Shown here: piece after piece, positions 62,627-64,000 of the stretch | Numbering within the stretch: the first letter of the stretch is position 1 | How the letters are laid out: every line of letters begins with the position of its first letter | Assembly: GCA_963798775.1 (NCBI GenBank) | Contig: CAWCUK010000004.1 | Span: forward strand, 620,001 to 684,000 | DNA length: 64,000 bases | From: CAWCUK01 sp963798775 | GTDB taxonomy: Bacteria > Bacteroidota > Ignavibacteria > Ignavibacteriales > Ignavibacteriaceae | Direction of reading: 5' to 3' | Notes under the pieces: generated by a model | What the model was told of the DNA's origin: nothing | Databases searched by the model: none | The model's input: the letters and a program-made list of their open reading frames with translations, nothing else | Position numbers and translations under genes: made by a program

Positions 62627-63088
62627 ATGGCAAATACATACACACAACTATACGTTCATCTTATTTTTGCTGTGAAAGGCAGAGGAAATCTAATTTCAGA
62701 AAAGCATCGCGAGGAAATAGAAAAATATATTTGTGGAATTATTAATAATAAAAACTCTAAACCAATAGCTATTTACTGCAACCCCGACCATACGCATATA
62801 TTATTTGGAATTCATCCTTCGATTTCAGTATCTGATTTGGCTAGAGATATCAAAGCAAATTCTTCAAAATACATAAACTCAAAAAGATGGATAATTGGTA
62901 AATTTAATTGGCAAGATGGATTCGGTGCATTTACATACTCTAAATCTCAAATAGACACTGTAGCAAAATATATAATACATCAGCACAAACATCATAAAAA
63001 GAAAACATTTAAAGAAGAATATGTAGAGCTATTGGAGAAGTTTAATGTGGAATATGATGAGAAATATCTGTTCGATTGGATTAAATAA
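62627..63088 (+). CDS. tnpA: IS200/IS605-type Y1 (HUH) transposase TnpA
   Basis: 153 residues, a complete single-domain Y1 transposase. The HUH metal motif is NPDHTHILFG (His55, His57) and the catalytic helix carries VAKYIIHQHKHH (Tyr115, Gln119). SVSDLARDIKANSSKYIN and GKFNWQDGFGAFTYSKSQID are conserved stretches. Such enzymes move single-stranded DNA by recognising hairpins next to the cleavage site. No TnpB partner is present. Its stop codon lies within a few bases of the repeat phrase starting the downstream array, which may be the element end or the REP partners of a domesticated transposase. Confidence 0.92.
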   Translation: MANTYTQLYVHLIFAVKGRGNLISEKHREEIEKYICGIINNKNSKPIAIYCNPDHTHILFGIHPSISVSDLARDIKANSSKYINSKRWIIGKFNWQDGFGAFTYSKSQIDTVAKYIIHQHKHHKKKTFKEEYVELLEKFNVEYDEKYLFDWIK

Positions 63089-64000
63089 GATATCACAGCT
63101 ACGCTGTTTAATAGCTTTTTTATTTTACATCTTTGCTACAAAGATTATGCGGCTACGCCGCATTTTTAAAAGTGGAATCTTCTTTTTTAAGAATGTGAAT
63201 AGATAACAAAAACCGGTTGGGATGATCTATTGTAGAACGGAAAGCAAAAATCTTTTTTAATCCCGAAGGTATGAAATTTTGTAAATTCGAAAACAACAAA
63301 TTATAATCTCATAGGGATGAAACCTTTGTAGAACAATCAGAAATGCCACAAAAATAAAACCCCGTAGGGGTGAAATAAATATCAAACCTAATTTAAAAGA
63401 TATCACAGCTACGCTGTTTAATTGCTTTTTATTTTACATCTTTGCTACAAAGATTATACGGCTACGCCGCATTTTTAAAAATGGAATCTTCTTTTTTAAG
63501 AATGTGAATAGATAACAAAAACCGGTTGGGATGATCTATTGTAGAACGGAAAGCAAAAATCTTTTTTAATCGTGTAGAGATGAAATCTTTATAAAATCCA
63601 AAACATAAAATATTATAATCCCGGAGGGATGAAATAAATATCAAACCTAATTAAAAAAGATATCACAGCTACGCTGTTTAATAGCTTTTTTATTTTACAT
63701 CTTTGCTACAAAGATTATGCGGCTACGCTGCATTTTTAAAAATGAGGAGTGAAATAAATATCAAACCTAATTAAAAATATTATAATCCCGTAGGGATGAA
63801 ACCTTTGTAGAACAATCAGAAATGCCACAAAAATAAAACCCCGTAGGGGTGAAATAAATATCAAACCTAATTTAAAAGATATCACAGCTACACTGTTTAA
63901 TAGCTTTTTTATTTTACATCTTTGCTACAAAGATTATGCGGCTACGCCGCATTTTTAAAAATGAGGGGTGAAATAAATATCAAACCTAATTTAAAAGATA
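63089..64000. repeat. tandem array of REP-like hairpin repeats (4+ units, runs off the window)
   Basis: Units begin GATATCACAGCTACGCTG at 63089, 63399, 63659, 63878 (CAGCTACACTG variant) and 63997. Unit lengths are 310, 260, 219 and 119 nt because internal segments are lost stepwise. Each unit has an ATGCGGC-TAC-GCCGCAT hairpin (first at 63147-63163, one copy mutated), and units 1 and 3 have ACCCC-GTA-GGGGT hairpins (first 63359-63371). Recurrent phrases are GTAGGGATGAAACC and GTGAAATAAATATCAAACCT. There are no open reading frames with protein features. Strand polarity is the same in all units. Confidence 0.88.

Noticed and set aside
63089..64000. CRISPR array
   Set aside because: Units are 119-310 nt long, contain internal palindromes and lack unique spacers between short identical repeats. 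No cas gene is nearby.

Overview
The window is a low-GC stretch of chromosome from a Gram-negative bacterium of the Bacteroidota/Chlorobi assemblage, most likely an Ignavibacteria-type organism. This is an inference. It rests on Bacteroidota-style lipoproteins, outer-membrane barrels and SPOR proteins, a small histone-H1-like protein, RNase Y, a membrane Fe-S oxidoreductase of the ETF:menaquinone oxidoreductase type, and weak or absent Shine-Dalgarno signals at many starts. There is no rRNA and no CRISPR array.

Layout. 1-3.1 kb: MORN-repeat membrane protein, CDF metal transporter, CoA-transferase. 3.4-12.7 kb: tRNA-Leu and tRNA-Val, then a translation and division block (thrS, infC, rpmI, rplT, pheS, pheT, a ZapB-like coiled coil, zapA, a probable 6S RNA, rny). 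12.9-19.4 kb: coaE, pheA, a proline dehydrogenase, tsaD, a chorismate mutase domain fused to the peptidoglycan terminase MltG, and an Ig-like lipoprotein. 19.4-23.5 kb (minus): a CsgG-like exported protein, NamZ-type muramidase, hutI, SPOR lipoprotein. 23.7-33 kb: glgA, a gmhB-like phosphatase, three envelope proteins, rpiB, glyA, tatC, polyprenyl synthase. 33-34.8 kb (minus): Usp, a cyclic-nucleotide-binding protein, hisA. 35-40.3 kb: a shrunken acyl-CoA dehydrogenase remnant, a hydrolase, bioY, the ETF oxidoreductase, an Hc1-like protein, a CapA-like protein. 40.3-48.5 kb (minus): one long operon that looks dedicated to an activated ulosonic-acid-type sugar.

48.8-52.9 kb is the accessory core. 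After an LD-carboxypeptidase gene there is a roughly 1 kb gene-poor stretch and the N-terminus of a tyrosine recombinase on the minus strand. Two gene cassettes on the plus strand follow, each bounded by attC-like inverted core sites. Cassette 1 carries a BrnT/BrnA toxin-antitoxin pair, and its attC is interrupted by the 5' part of a group II intron. Cassette 2 carries a HigB/HigA pair whose toxin gene has been scrambled by a small internal inversion and deletion. I read this as a decayed chromosomal integron.

52.9-61.4 kb (mostly minus): a peptidoglycan amidase, ispE, a homocysteine methyltransferase-like gene, three glycosyltransferases (two broken) and polA. 61.7-64 kb: a CPBP protease, an IS200-type Y1 transposase, and a tandem array of REP-like hairpin repeats running off the window end.

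Many reading frames, including housekeeping genes that should be essential (thrS, glyA, polyprenyl synthase), are broken by single-base indels. This points at least partly to assembly or base-calling error, so breaks at 45-46.3 kb and 55.4-57.2 kb should not be taken as biological decay without reads.
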